Positions 11,354-19,912 of a stretch of 64,000 nt of DNA are shown here, in pieces (position 1 is the first letter of the stretch; each line of letters opens with the position of its first letter). A program made the translations under genes and the position numbers. The notes under the pieces were generated by a model that worked only from the letters and a program-made list of their open reading frames with translations, made no database searches and was not told the DNA's origin. Origin of the DNA: Hyphomicrobium sp. NDB2Meth4 (GTDB lineage Bacteria > Pseudomonadota > Alphaproteobacteria > Rhizobiales > Hyphomicrobiaceae); the NCBI RefSeq assembly GCF_900117445.1, contig NZ_FPEJ01000001.1, forward strand, positions 610,501 to 674,500. The letters run 5' to 3'.

Positions 11354-11554
11354 ATGGTCAAGAAAGCTGTGAAGCGCAAAGTGAAGAAGGCCCCGGCTCG
11401 CACTGCTGCCAAGAAGCCGGCTGCCCGTAAGACGACGGCTCGTAAGCCGGCTGCCCGCAAGACGACCCGCAAGGCTGCCGCCACGAAGACCGTCCGCAAG
11501 ACCGCTCGCAAGGCTGCTCGCAAGCCGGCGAAGAAGGCCCGCAAGGCTGCCTAA
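11354..11554 (+). CDS. Histone H1-like Lys/Ala/Arg-rich DNA-binding protein
   Basis: A 66-residue protein composed almost only of Lys, Arg, Ala, Pro and Thr, with repeated units of the form KKPAARKTTARKPAARKTT. It looks like the C-terminal tail of eukaryotic histone H1 and like bacterial H1-like nucleoid proteins, which bind DNA without sequence preference. There is no globular domain. A purine-rich ribosome binding region (GAGAAAGAGAGAACACC) precedes the ATG. The gene has a long AT-rich upstream region (11128-11353) and its own terminator, so it is a single-gene unit, probably strongly transcribed. Confidence 0.88.
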   Translation: MVKKAVKRKVKKAPARTAAKKPAARKTTARKPAARKTTRKAAATKTVRKTARKAARKPAKKARKAA

Positions 11555-11644
11555 GCAGTCCGGGTAACGCGCCAGTCCCCTCGTTCCGCGCGACATAGGA
11601 AGTAGAAGGGCGCTTAACAGCGCCCGCCCCTTCCAACCCTTCAA

Positions 11645-11682
11645 GGCCGGTGGTCGCTATAGCGCCGCCGGTCTTTTCTTTT
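11645..11682 (+). terminator. Rho-independent terminator of the histone-like gene
   Basis: An imperfect GC-rich hairpin (GGCCGGTGGTCGC / ...GCCGCCGGTC, with GU pairs) followed by TCTTTTCTTTT. It lies 90 bases after the stop. A smaller hairpin GGGCGC-TTAACA-GCGCCC lies just upstream at about 11609-11626. Confidence 0.75.
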
Positions 11683-12024
11683 GGCCATTTGCTCTATTCC
11701 GGTTTTGCGGGCGTTTTGGCCGGTTTTTGCCCTTATCCGCACGGGGCCAATCGTCGCCGCTTGGAGGGCCGAAACAGGCCCCCGGATTAACCGGGGCGCG
11801 CCCTCCCGGAGGCACCCGAACCGCTACCTCGCCTAGCCCGAATCAGAATGTTGCATAGCCCGCCGGCGCGGAAACGAGACGCCGGATCAGGGTCCGAATC
11901 AGCCCAGATCAATGTTCAGCAAAACCAATCCCGAAGGCCAAAAAGCCCAAACGGCCGCCCCATAAGGCAACGCTAAAGCGCCCGCGCCGAGCCGCAAGCA
12001 GCGCCCAAAAGCACAAAGTCCGAG
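11683..12024. other. Gene-free stretch with a compact nested hairpin
   Basis: No convincing reading frame, tRNA or promoter was seen in these 340 bases. A nested inverted repeat is visible at 11763-11806: outer GGAGGG/CCCTCC and inner CCCCGG/CCGGGG with loop ATTAA. The right border passes into mosaic element copy 1. Confidence 0.4.
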
Positions 12025-12054
12025 GCATACAAAGCCTCTCGAGCCCGTGTCACC
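12025..12054 (+). repeat. Intergenic mosaic element, copy 1 (right end only)
   Basis: Carries the conserved right-end motif in the form CAAAGCCTCTC-GAGC-CCGTGTCACC. Its last base lies 1 base from the stop codon of the minus-strand VOC gene. The GC-hairpin modules seen in other copies are absent or degraded. Confidence 0.7.
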
Positions 12055-12055
12055 T

Positions 12056-12439
12056 TCACTCTGGAAGATGATTCACCGCTTCGATGTTGTGCCCATCGGG
12101 GTCGAGAACGAAGGCGCCGTAGTAGTTCTCGTGATAATGCGGCCGCAGCCCGGGCCCGCCATTGTCGATGCCCCCGGCGGCAATCGCGGCATCATAGAAG
12201 GCGCGCACGTCGGCCCGGCACTTGGCGGCAAACGCTACGTGCAGCCGCCCGACCAGCGGCTTGCCCGTTCCGATCCAGAAGTGCGGCCGCTCGATCCCGA
12301 AGCCGGCGTAGCCGTCCTCGCCATCCTCCGACAGCACAACTTCCATCACGATACGCACGCCCAGCGGCGCCAGCGCTTTCAGGTAGAACGCCTTCGAGCG
12401 GGCAAAGTCGCTAACCGGGAAGCCGATGTGATCGAGCAT
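12056..12439 (-). CDS. VOC family (glyoxalase/dioxygenase superfamily) protein
   Basis: A 127-residue single-domain VOC protein. It starts MLDHIGFPVSDFARSKAFYL, the classic first beta-alpha module, and ends with GAFVLDPDGHNIEAVNH, the second metal-ligand region. His near the N-terminus (LDHIG) and Glu near the C-terminus (NIEAV) fit the metal site of this fold. Start at 12439 has AGGAG upstream. The conserved AFAAKCRADVRAFYDAAIAA segment is common in small alphaproteobacterial lactoylglutathione lyase-like proteins. Reaction unknown. Confidence 0.88.
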   Translation of the reverse strand: MLDHIGFPVSDFARSKAFYLKALAPLGVRIVMEVVLSEDGEDGYAGFGIERPHFWIGTGKPLVGRLHVAFAAKCRADVRAFYDAAIAAGGIDNGGPGLRPHYHENYYGAFVLDPDGHNIEAVNHLPE

Positions 12440-12511
12440 GATTGTCCGCTCCTGAGCCAAGCAGGTGGTCATCTACGCAAGCTTCCATCACCGCGGCAAC
12501 ATCAGAGTGCA

Positions 12512-12656
12512 GCGCAAAGCGTCTCTTAAGCCCGTGTCGCTCTGGAAGCCGCCGCAGGCGGCAGGGGCCCAAAGGGCCCCGCGCCCAAAGGCGCGGATAT
12601 CAACTCGTTCAGCGGCGGGCGCACAGCAAGCTTCCCGCAGCTTGTGCCACCACAAA
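12512..12656 (+). repeat. Intergenic mosaic element, copy 2 (with a second right-end motif)
   Basis: Two right-end motifs are present: GCAAAGCGTCTCTTAAGCCC/GTGTCGC at 12512-12540, and a more diverged CAAGCTTCCCGCAGCTTGTG/CCACC just before the sdhB stop. Between them are hairpins GCCGCC-GCA-GGCGGC, GGGGCCC-AAA-GGGCCCC and GCGCC-CAAA-GGCGC. The composite suggests one copy inserted beside or into another. Confidence 0.75.
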
Positions 12657-12658
12657 AC

Positions 12659-13438
12659 CTAAACTCTGCGCTCGACCATCAGCTTCTTCAGCTCGGCAAT
12701 CGCCTGGGCCGGATTGAGCCCCTTCGGGCAAGCCTTGGTGCAGTTCAGGATCGTATGGCAGCGATACAGCCGGAACGGATCCTCGAGGTTGTCGAGCCGC
12801 TCGCCCGTCGCCTCATCGCGCGAATCTTGCACCCAGCGGAACGCCTGCAGCAGCGCGGCAGGGCCCAAATAGCGGTCGGAATTCCACCAGTAGCTCGGGC
12901 AAGACGTCGAACAGCAGGCGCACAGGATGCACTCGTAGAGGCCATCGAGCTTCTGCCGGTCCTCGTGCGACTGGCGCCATTCCTTCGGCGGAGCCGGCGT
13001 ATCTGTCTTCAGCCACGGCTCGATCAGCCGGTGCTGGGCATAGAAATTGGTGAGATCGGGGATGAGATCCTTCACCACCTGCATGTGCGGTAGCGGATAG
13101 ATCTTCACCGGGCCTTTGATCTCCTCATAGCCCCTGAGGCAGGCGAGCCCGTTCGTCCCGTCGATGTTCATCGAGCACGAACCGCAGATGCCCTCACGGC
13201 AGGACCTGCGGAATGTCAGCGTAGGGTCGATCTCGTTCTTGATCTTGATGAGCGCGTCGAGAACCATCGGCCCACAGCGCTCGGTGTCGATCCAGTAGGT
13301 ATCGATGCGCGGGTTCTCATCCCCTTCTGGGTTCCAGCGATAAACGCGGAACTCCTTCCAGGTCCCCTTGCCCTCCGGCTGGTTCCAGGTCTTTCCACGC
13401 TGAACAGTCGAGTTGCGGGGAAGCGTAAGCTGGACCAT
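12659..13438 (-). CDS. sdhB: Succinate dehydrogenase iron-sulfur subunit
   Basis: Electron-transfer subunit of complex II. The N-terminal ferredoxin-like domain carries the [2Fe-2S] ligands in [15 protein letters not shown]...LAC (about residues 60-80). The C-terminal domain has [16 protein letters not shown] and [17 protein letters not shown] for the [4Fe-4S] and [3Fe-4S] centres. Length 259 aa is normal. It lies about 4.6 kb away from sdhA, with genes on both strands between, which is unusual because sdhCDAB is normally contiguous or nearly so. Confidence 0.97.
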   Translation of the reverse strand: MVQLTLPRNSTVQRGKTWNQPEGKGTWKEFRVYRWNPEGDENPRIDTYWIDTERCGPMVLDALIKIKNEIDPTLTFRRSCREGICGSCSMNIDGTNGLACLRGYEEIKGPVKIYPLPHMQVVKDLIPDLTNFYAQHRLIEPWLKTDTPAPPKEWRQSHEDRQKLDGLYECILCACCSTSCPSYWWNSDRYLGPAALLQAFRWVQDSRDEATGERLDNLEDPFRLYRCHTILNCTKACPKGLNPAQAIAELKKLMVERRV

Positions 13439-13561
13439 TGAAGGGGAGCCTTCCTCTTGCGCCGACGGGTATGCGATGCCCCAAATGAAGCCGCCGCGCA
13501 GCCCCTGTCAACGTCCGCTGACGTCGCGTCGGGGCAAATGAATCCCTACTTTAGTGCTTGG

Positions 13562-14170
13562 CTATTCGGGCCGATGCTTCTTCAGCTCGCGCACCAGTTC
13601 GGTGAGCCGCACGGCAACCTCGGCTCCGGTATCGACCGACACCTTCAGCGTCGCCCGGCTCTGGATCAGCTTGTTGAGCCGCTCCTGCTGCTCACCGAAG
13701 CCGAAGAACAGCTCCTCTGGGGCTTCGATCTCGCCATCTTCGACCGCCGACATCACATCGAACGCATTCTGCGAGGCCAGCACCAGCATCGATGCCACGT
13801 CGTTGATGAGCTGCTGGAACAGCCGCGCGGCATCGACGCCGACCCGCGGCCCGTGCACGCCGAACTTCAGGGGCGAAGAGGCGGGCGCACCCTCGCCCGC
13901 GAACAGCTTCGGATTGCGCTGAAACCGCCGGAAGATCTCCTGCAGTCCAAGACAGCATGTTTCGAGGTCGCGCAGCGCCGTCCCGGCCTTGCGCTTCGAG
14001 CGCGCACGATCGGGCGTCCGCTCCTGCGCCGTCCAGTTGATCGTCGCTATAGAAGCAATCGCACCGAGAGCCGACAACGCCGGCAGCACCGCCGTGAACG
14101 GATCAGGCGCCAGTCGGGTTTCCCCCTCGCTGACCGGCGGCTTTGGGCTTTCCGGTTTCTTATCGGCCAT
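13562..14170 (-). CDS. Hypothetical protein of about 202 residues
   Basis: Not recognised. It starts with a Lys/Pro/Glu-rich segment (MADKKPESPKPPVSEGE), has a short hydrophobic stretch (AVLPALSALGAIASIATI, about residues 25-45), then a mostly helical, charged region ending in RLTELVRELKKHRPE. The single hydrophobic stretch could be a membrane anchor. The start at 14170 is chosen for its composition; an ATG 14 codons upstream is possible and neither has a good ribosome binding site. It lies upstream of sdhB on the same strand. Confidence 0.7.
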   Translation of the reverse strand: MADKKPESPKPPVSEGETRLAPDPFTAVLPALSALGAIASIATINWTAQERTPDRARSKRKAGTALRDLETCCLGLQEIFRRFQRNPKLFAGEGAPASSPLKFGVHGPRVGVDAARLFQQLINDVASMLVLASQNAFDVMSAVEDGEIEAPEELFFGFGEQQERLNKLIQSRATLKVSVDTGAEVAVRLTELVRELKKHRPE

Positions 14171-14304
14171 CGTGTTTGTTGGGCCCGTCGGTTTGAAGAA
14201 GCGGCTCCGCATCAGAAAACTGGCCCTTTTATCCCGATCACGGCCGGCGCACGACTGGTCGACATTGAACCTCTATCATGACGGCACCGAAAAGGACTGC
14301 CCCT

Positions 14305-14715
14305 ATGGCATTTCCTCCAACGCCAGCGCTCACCACCGACTGCGTCGTCTTCGACGGGCGCGGCAGGTTGCTGCTCATTCGCCGCAAGAACCCGCCGTTT
14401 CAAGGGGCCTACGCCCTCCCAGGTGGCTTTGTCGAGATCGGCGAGACCACAGACAACGGCTGCCGCCGCGAGCTAAGCGAGGAAACTGGGCTCAACGTGG
14501 GCGAGCTGACGCTCGTCGGCGTCTATTCCGACCCTGATCGCGATCCGCGCGGCCACACTTGCTCCATTGCCTACCTGGCCAACGTGGCGTCCGCCGAGCC
14601 GGTAGCAGGCGACGATGCCGCTGCCGCCGAGTGGGTCGACAACTGGCGAGAGCAGAAGCTGGCGTTCGACCACGCCAGGATTATCGCCGATGCGGAAAAG
14701 CTGCGCGGCGGCTGA
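14305..14715 (+). CDS. NUDIX hydrolase (ADP-ribose pyrophosphatase-like)
   Basis: A 136-residue protein with a complete NUDIX box: GGFVEIGETTDNGCRRELSE then ETGL, matching G-x5-E-x7-R-E-U-x-E-E-x-G-U. The preceding FQGAYALPGGFVE is typical of ADP-ribose or nucleoside-diphosphate-X hydrolases. The ATG at 14305 has AAAGGA upstream; an ATG at 14278 has no ribosome binding site. It stands alone between minus-strand genes. Substrate not defined by sequence alone. Confidence 0.9.
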   Translation: MAFPPTPALTTDCVVFDGRGRLLLIRRKNPPFQGAYALPGGFVEIGETTDNGCRRELSEETGLNVGELTLVGVYSDPDRDPRGHTCSIAYLANVASAEPVAGDDAAAAEWVDNWREQKLAFDHARIIADAEKLRGG

Positions 14716-14752
14716 CGCTTCCGGATCAGAGCGCGCGAAGGCTCGCGCCCCT

Positions 14753-15073
14753 CTACCGCGCCCCACCGCCGAAATACTCCGGCACGCCGGCATCGAGGCA
14801 CGTCATCTGCACCCGGATGTCCGTGTAAAGGAACCGGCACAGCTCTTTCTTGTGGTTGGGGTTGTTACGGATCGCCGCGAACGTTGTCTTGAACCCGCGC
14901 GCATTAGCGACTTCCGCCAGCAGCTTGTCCTGGCAATACGGCGTCGCCATCCAGTTGCCCTGGATCAGCTGATTGCCGTCATTACACTTGATAGCCGCCG
15001 CGGCAGGCGCCGTAGCTCCAACAGCCAGCAGCGGTAGTCCCGCCGCAATCAGGATAGCTCTGGTCAAGGCCAT
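14753..15073 (-). CDS. Small secreted cysteine-containing protein
   Basis: A 106-residue protein with a clear signal peptide (MALTRAILIAAGLPLLAVGA, cleavage around APAAAA). The mature part has four Cys (KCNDG, YCQDK, LCRFL, TCLDA), probably forming two disulfides. Start at 15073 has GGAGG 8 bases upstream. Family not recognised; it resembles small exported proteins common in Hyphomicrobiales. It lies next to two other small secreted proteins. Confidence 0.8.
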   Translation of the reverse strand: MALTRAILIAAGLPLLAVGATAPAAAAIKCNDGNQLIQGNWMATPYCQDKLLAEVANARGFKTTFAAIRNNPNHKKELCRFLYTDIRVQMTCLDAGVPEYFGGGAR

Positions 15074-15214
15074 TTGGGCGTCCTCCCTCGCTCGCGCAGG
15101 CGCCGGATGAAATCTGCGCCGCTGCGAATCGCAATGTAGAGGCAAACCTAGCGCAGCCAAGTCTGGCCGCGAAGCCGGAGAGGGCGCGGCGCCCTCAAAG
15201 CGCCGCGCGCGAAC

Positions 15215-15685
15215 TCACTGGCCGTCGGGGAAGTATTCGAGCGTGGTCCGGCAGCTCGCCGCCCACTCTTCCTTCGTCATCTGCGTCTGCGGCCCCCAGT
15301 CCTTCATGCACTCTTCCATGCTCTTGTGGGTGACCTTGAAATTGCGCTTCGAGTCCTGGATGACGACGTTGGCCTCGTCGTCGCCGCGCTGGCCGAGCTC
15401 CTCATCCGTGGGAGGCGGTCCCTGCGGTGCGCTCTTCGCCTGGTCGACGGCGGAATCCGGGATGACGCCATCGTCGCCCGACGGCGGAACTGAAGCCTGC
15501 CCGTCGCTCGGGAGCACGTTCTCCTCCTGAGCAATGCCGCTGCGCTCCGCCTGCGTCAGCGGATCGTCGTAGTATGAGTCCTTCGGAACTTCGGCCGCGG
15601 TCTCGGCACTCGCGGCCGCGTTGAACATGGTCAGCGCCGCGACTGCAACGGCAATGGCTGACAGCGAAGACTTCACAGCACGCAT
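15215..15685 (-). CDS. Small secreted protein with a disordered acidic linker
   Basis: A 156-residue protein with a signal peptide (MRAVKSSLSAIAVAVAALTM, cleavage near ASA). It has a long Pro/Gly/Asp/Ser-rich low-complexity middle and a short C-terminal part with two Cys (MEECMKDWG and AASCRTTLEYF). The C-terminal module is similar in style to the small secreted neighbours. Function unknown. Confidence 0.75.
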   Translation of the reverse strand: MRAVKSSLSAIAVAVAALTMFNAAASAETAAEVPKDSYYDDPLTQAERSGIAQEENVLPSDGQASVPPSGDDGVIPDSAVDQAKSAPQGPPPTDEELGQRGDDEANVVIQDSKRNFKVTHKSMEECMKDWGPQTQMTKEEWAASCRTTLEYFPDGQ

Positions 15686-15974
15686 GAAATAGCCCCTCTA
15701 AGAAAACTCGTTCCCGCTTCAAAGAGCGGGATGCGGGCTGAAAGCTACATGATCGCGCTGAGAGTTCAGCAAAGGGCGACCTCGGCGTTTTAGTAAAATT
15801 TTCTGGGTTATCAGCGGGATGCGTTTAACGCCGCCGGCACGTTATCGACCCGATAAGCTATTCTTATGGGCACTTCACGTGATTGCGATTTCTGTTTATC
15901 AGGCTGCGACACTATATTCCTCTTATCGGAACAGGCGAGCAGGCGGCTCGCCGGTCGTTCAACAGGAGGAAATC

Positions 15975-16064
15975 ATGAAGGTTTGGAGCAAGCCGGCCGT
16001 TCGCGAGCAGGAAGTTGGCCTCGAGGTCACGTCCTACATGCCGGCCGAGATCGACATCATCTAA
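15975..16064 (+). CDS. pqqA: PQQ precursor peptide PqqA
   Basis: A 29-residue peptide with the PqqA signature EVTSY, where Glu17 and Tyr21 (spacing E-x3-Y) are the residues cross-linked by PqqE and built into pyrroloquinoline quinone. The tail after Tyr (MPAEIDII) is like methylotroph PqqA tails (AEID). A strong AGGAGG ribosome binding site lies 6 bases before the ATG. The gene is followed at once by a strong terminator and no pqqBCDE genes are in the window, so it is an isolated, separately expressed copy. PQQ serves methanol and other dehydrogenases in the periplasm. Confidence 0.92.
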   Translation: MKVWSKPAVREQEVGLEVTSYMPAEIDII

Positions 16065-16087
16065 CCCTTACCGGGTAAGCTGATACG

Positions 16088-16126
16088 AAAGCGGCGACCG
16101 AGTATCTCGGTCGCCGCTTTTCTTTT
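16088..16126 (+). terminator. Strong terminator after pqqA
   Basis: A perfect 15-bp stem (AAAGCGGCGACCGAG / CTCGGTCGCCGCTTT) with a 3-base loop, followed by TCTTTT. It ends the pqqA transcript about 55 bases after the stop, so pqqA is a one-gene unit. Confidence 0.9.
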
Positions 16127-16140
16127 GCGATGTAGCTTAT

Positions 16141-16707
16141 TTAGAGCGGCTTACATGCCGTGCCCACTGCAATGCACTGCAGTCCGGCCTTCACGTCGTG
16201 GCAGTCGACGTCGGTTTCCTTCGCGTTCTTCCACACGGCGTAGTCCTTGCCATGCTTCTTGCGCACGTCGAGCTCCCAGCCGATCGTGGCCTGCTCCAGC
16301 GCATCCTTCTTGTCTTTCTTAGCCGCGCCGTACGAGCTCAGAGAATCCGACTTGCAGTCGCGCTTCGGGGCCACTGCTTCCTTGGCGCCGCCGATCGTGC
16401 GGTTGAGCAGGTCGAGGCAGGGTTTCGCGGTGCGCACGCAGGTCCACTGACCGCCCTTTTCCTTACAGTCGACCTTGGCGTCCTTGGCATAGCGCCAGGA
16501 GTTATATTCGCCGCCGAACTTCTCTTTCACGGCAGAGCGCCATGCCAGCAGCGAGTTCGGATAAGCTCCGAGATCGCGAAGTGTGGCAGGCTTTCCTTCT
16601 GCAACAACCGTGTCTTTGCAATCCTCAGCGGCCGCCGCAGGCAGGACAGCCACAACACAAAAGGCGGCTGCCATAGCGGCTAGCCGCGCACCAAATTTGA
16701 TTTCCAT
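16141..16707 (-). CDS. Secreted protein with two copies of a Trp/Cys module
   Basis: A 188-residue protein with a signal peptide (cleavage near AAAAEDC). Two halves share a pattern: AWRSAVKEKFGGEYNSWRYA...VDC...WTCVRTAKPC and GWELDVRKKHGKDYAVWKNA...VDC...LQCIAVGTACKPL. Each unit thus has W-x(4-5)-V-x-K-x-G-x2-Y-x2-W followed by three Cys, so the protein arose by an internal duplication. Family not recognised. The gene is convergent with pqqA. Confidence 0.82.
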   Translation of the reverse strand: MEIKFGARLAAMAAAFCVVAVLPAAAAEDCKDTVVAEGKPATLRDLGAYPNSLLAWRSAVKEKFGGEYNSWRYAKDAKVDCKEKGGQWTCVRTAKPCLDLLNRTIGGAKEAVAPKRDCKSDSLSSYGAAKKDKKDALEQATIGWELDVRKKHGKDYAVWKNAKETDVDCHDVKAGLQCIAVGTACKPL

Positions 16708-16848
16708 TGTTCGTTTCCCGATAGGTCAGCGTACGCGCCTCCCCGCGCCGATCTGGCTGGAGGCGTCAGAAACTCGCATAAAATCGTGCGCGATTTTAGG
16801 CTGGCAATGGCCCTGAACGGCGGTGACTTCACCTCCGTTGCCGCCGGG

Positions 16849-17697
16849 TTACAGCCGCACCCGCCTAAGCCCTAGGTAAGTCTCCACAAACCGCCGCAGA
16901 GCCTGACTTGGAATTTTGCCGCGAGCAAAATGACTGAAGTGCGCCAAGCGATGCACTGGATTGCGAAATGAGGGCCGGTCGGCTTCCAGCACGTTGGCGA
17001 TCTTCACGGCGACTTCCTGTGGATCACGCCCCTTCGCAGCAACGTGGCCATCGCCTGCCCGGAACACATTCTCACTCCACCGCCGATAGACGCTCTCGGG
17101 CGGCGCAAACCGGGGCGAGGCCTGCCAGATGTCGGTGACATAGGGCCCCGGCTCCACCAGCAGCACTTTGATCCCGAACTGCTCGACGTCATAAGCCAGC
17201 GATTCCGCCCACCCCTCGACTGCCCACTTCGACGCGACATAGATCGAGTTGCCGGGCATACCGGCGAACGCCGCCTCGCTCGACACGATCAGGATGCGCC
17301 CCGACCGCTGCTTGCGGAATGTCGGCAGCAGCGCCTTCGTCAGCGCCATCACGCCGAAGAAATTCGTCTCCATCACGCGCCGCAGCTCGACGTCGGGGAT
17401 GTCCTCGAATGCGCCACCAGCCGCCACGCCTGCATTGTTCACCACCGCATCGAGAAAGCCGCCCGTGATCGCAAGCGTCTCCTCGACACCCTTGGCGATC
17501 GACGCCGCATCCGTCACATCGAGCTGCACGAAATCGACATTCTGCGCAGCGCCCGATTTAGCCAGCGCTGCTTCGAGCGCGCCCCGGCGCTCCAGATTGC
17601 GCATTGTAGCGATCACACGCCAGCCGCGCTTGGCAAGCTCGACGGCCGTCAGCAGGCCAAAGCCGCCTGATGCCCCCGTGATCAGAACTGTGCGCAT
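16849..17697 (-). CDS. Short-chain dehydrogenase/reductase
   Basis: Classical SDR of 282 residues. The cofactor motif TGASGGFG is at about residues 6-13, NNAGVAAGG lies near residue 87, the catalytic Ser is in LIVSSEAAF and the active site is YVASK. Substrate unknown. The C-terminal part (VHRLAHFSHFARGKIPSQAL) is shared with SDRs annotated as oxidoreductases of lipid or aldehyde substrates. It sits alone between the secreted-protein gene and sdhA. Confidence 0.9.
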   Translation of the reverse strand: MRTVLITGASGGFGLLTAVELAKRGWRVIATMRNLERRGALEAALAKSGAAQNVDFVQLDVTDAASIAKGVEETLAITGGFLDAVVNNAGVAAGGAFEDIPDVELRRVMETNFFGVMALTKALLPTFRKQRSGRILIVSSEAAFAGMPGNSIYVASKWAVEGWAESLAYDVEQFGIKVLLVEPGPYVTDIWQASPRFAPPESVYRRWSENVFRAGDGHVAAKGRDPQEVAVKIANVLEADRPSFRNPVHRLAHFSHFARGKIPSQALRRFVETYLGLRRVRL

Positions 17698-17926
17698 GTC
17701 GACCCCGCTTTCTCGCCGCCCTTCTATCCGGCAGCGCCGGCGGGTCGGTTGCTACGTGAAAGGAGCGCCTTGTATATCCGCACTGGGCGCGCCTGGGAAA
17801 CCCGCGAGCCGTCCGAGAGCAGCCGCGAACCTCGGTTTCCGCGGTAAAAGTTTGCCACCGATAAATCAGATGCGTTCAAAGCCGAACGACCGGCGTCTTC
17901 GGGAAAAACCCGCGGATGAACGGCTC
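17698..17926. other. Gene-free stretch between the SDR gene and mosaic element copy 3
   Basis: No reading frame is supported. It should hold the SDR promoter on the minus strand and the left, less conserved part of the intergenic element. Confidence 0.4.
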
Positions 17927-18031
17927 GGCCGCGAAGCGGCAAGGGCGCAAGGCGCCCCGCGCCTTAGGCGCGGCTATCAGCTCGCGCGACAGCCGCCGCA
18001 CACAAAGCATCTCTCAGCCCGTGTCACGCCA
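17927..18031 (+). repeat. Intergenic mosaic element, copy 3
   Basis: One of the best-preserved copies: GCCGC-GAA-GCGGC hairpin, GGGCGC...GGCGCCC, CGCGCC-TTA-GGCGCG hairpin, then the right end CAAAGCATCTCTCAGCCCGT/GTCACG. The right end is about 4 bases from the sdhA stop. Confidence 0.8.
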
Positions 18032-18034
18032 AAA

Positions 18035-19906
18035 CTAATAAACACGCGCCTTCGGCTCGATGTACTTGACCTCGTTGGTCATCGTGAACGTGTGCACCGG
18101 GCGATAATCCAGCTTCACGTTCTTGGAGCCATAATCGGCCCACGCCAGCGTGTGCTTCATCCAGTTCGCATCGTCGCGATTGGGGAAGTCCTCGCGCGCG
18201 TGCGCACCGCGGCTTTCCTGCCGGTTCAAGGCACCCGTCACCGTCACAGCCGCCTGCGCGATCAGGTTGTCGTATTCCAGCGTCTCGACGAGATCGGAGT
18301 TCCAGATCAGCGAGCGGTCGGTCGTACGGATGTCGTCGGAAGCCCGCCAGATCTCACCGATCTGCTTGACGCCTTCCTCCATCACCGGCCCATCGCGGAA
18401 CACCGCGCAGTGCGACTGCATCGACTTCTGCATGCGAAGCCGCAAATCGGCCGTCGGCGTCGAGCCCTTCGCGTAACGGAAGCGATCGAGCCGAGCCAGC
18501 GCACGATCGGTGATCTCTGGAGCAAGGTCGGGCTGCGCGGCACCGGCCTCCAGCGTCTCTGCACAGCGCAGGCCCGCGGCGCGTCCGAACACAACGAGAT
18601 CGATCAGCGAGTTCGAACCGAGGCGGTTGGCGCCGTGCACCGACACGCACGCAGCTTCGCCGATCGCCATCAGGCCAGGCACCACCGTATCCGGGTTGCC
18701 GTCCTTCAACGTCAGCACTTCGCCGTGGAAGTTCGTCGGGATGCCGCCCATGTTGTAGTGCACCGTCGGCAGCACCGGGATCGGCTCGCGACGGAGGTCG
18801 ACACCCGCGAACACCTTCGCGCTCTCCGTGATTCCGGGAAGCCGCTCCGCCAGGATCTTCGGATCGAGATGGTCGAGGTGCAGGTAGATGTGGTCGCCGT
18901 CCGGACCGACGCCGCGTCCTTCGCGGATCTCGACCGTCATCGAGCGTGAAACGACGTCGCGCGAGGCAAGATCCTTCGCGTGCGGCGCATAGCGCTCCAT
19001 GAAGCGCTCGCCCTCGCTGTTGGTGAGGTACCCGCCTTCTCCGCGCGCACCCTCAGTGATCAGCACGCCCGCGCCATAGATGCCGGTGGGATGGAACTGC
19101 ACGAATTCCATGTCCTGCAGCGGCAGCCCCGCGCGCAGCACCATCGCATTGCCATCGCCGGTGCAGGTATGCGCCGACGTGCACGAGAAGTACGCGCGCC
19201 CATATCCGCCCGTCGCCAGGATCGTCTTCTTCGCGCGGAAGCGATGGATCGTCCCGTCATCGAGGTTCAGCGCCAGGATCCCGCGGCACGCGCCGTCCTG
19301 ATCCATCAGCAGGTCGAGCGCGAAATATTCGACGAAGAATTCCGCTGAGTAGCGCAGCGCCTGGCCATAGAGCGTATGCAGCATCGCGTGACCGGTGCGG
19401 TCGGCCGCGGCACACGTCCGCTGCGCCGGCGGTCCTTCGCCGAACTGCGTCGTCATTCCGCCGAACGGCCGCTGGTAGATCTTGCCTTCCTGCGTGCGGC
19501 TGAACGGAACGCCGTAGTGCTCCATCTCATAAACCGCAGCCGGAGCGTTGCGGCACAGGTACTCGATCGCATCCTGATCGCCGAGCCAGTCCGAGCCCTT
19601 CACGGTATCGTACATGTGCCAACGCCAATCGTCGGGCCCCATGTTGCCCAGCGCTGCCGCCACACCACCCTGCGCCGCCACTGTGTGCGAGCGGGTCGGA
19701 AACACCTTCGTCACGCACGCCGTCTTGAGGCCGGCTTCCGCGCATCCCAACGTCGCGCGCAATCCTGCGCCGCCAGCGCCGACGACAACGACATCGTAGG
19801 TGTGATCATGGATCGGATAGGCATGGCCAGTGACCGCGGGGCCCGCAGCCTTGTCCGGCTTCTTTGCGCCGTTGGCCTTCGCAGAACCGTTCTTCTTCTC
19901 GGCCAT
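18035..19906 (-). CDS. sdhA: Succinate dehydrogenase flavoprotein subunit
   Basis: Catalytic flavoprotein of complex II. The FAD dinucleotide motif [11 protein letters not shown] is at about residues 41-51 and [10 protein letters not shown] gives the His that binds FAD covalently (about residue 74). [11 protein letters not shown] and the C-terminal [18 protein letters not shown] are family hallmarks. The 623-aa protein has an extra Lys/Ala-rich N-terminal extension of about 25 residues ([20 protein letters not shown]). It follows sdhD by 6 bases. sdhB is not adjacent. Confidence 0.97.
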   Translation of the reverse strand: MAEKKNGSAKANGAKKPDKAAGPAVTGHAYPIHDHTYDVVVVGAGGAGLRATLGCAEAGLKTACVTKVFPTRSHTVAAQGGVAAALGNMGPDDWRWHMYDTVKGSDWLGDQDAIEYLCRNAPAAVYEMEHYGVPFSRTQEGKIYQRPFGGMTTQFGEGPPAQRTCAAADRTGHAMLHTLYGQALRYSAEFFVEYFALDLLMDQDGACRGILALNLDDGTIHRFRAKKTILATGGYGRAYFSCTSAHTCTGDGNAMVLRAGLPLQDMEFVQFHPTGIYGAGVLITEGARGEGGYLTNSEGERFMERYAPHAKDLASRDVVSRSMTVEIREGRGVGPDGDHIYLHLDHLDPKILAERLPGITESAKVFAGVDLRREPIPVLPTVHYNMGGIPTNFHGEVLTLKDGNPDTVVPGLMAIGEAACVSVHGANRLGSNSLIDLVVFGRAAGLRCAETLEAGAAQPDLAPEITDRALARLDRFRYAKGSTPTADLRLRMQKSMQSHCAVFRDGPVMEEGVKQIGEIWRASDDIRTTDRSLIWNSDLVETLEYDNLIAQAAVTVTGALNRQESRGAHAREDFPNRDDANWMKHTLAWADYGSKNVKLDYRPVHTFTMTNEVKYIEPKARVY

Positions 19907-19912
19907 TATCGC

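Noticed and set aside
15873-15888. ACTTCACGTGATTG, a parS-like core upstream of pqqA
   Set aside because: Only TTCACGTGA is shared with the parS consensus; the flanks do not match and it stands alone 48 kb from the array.
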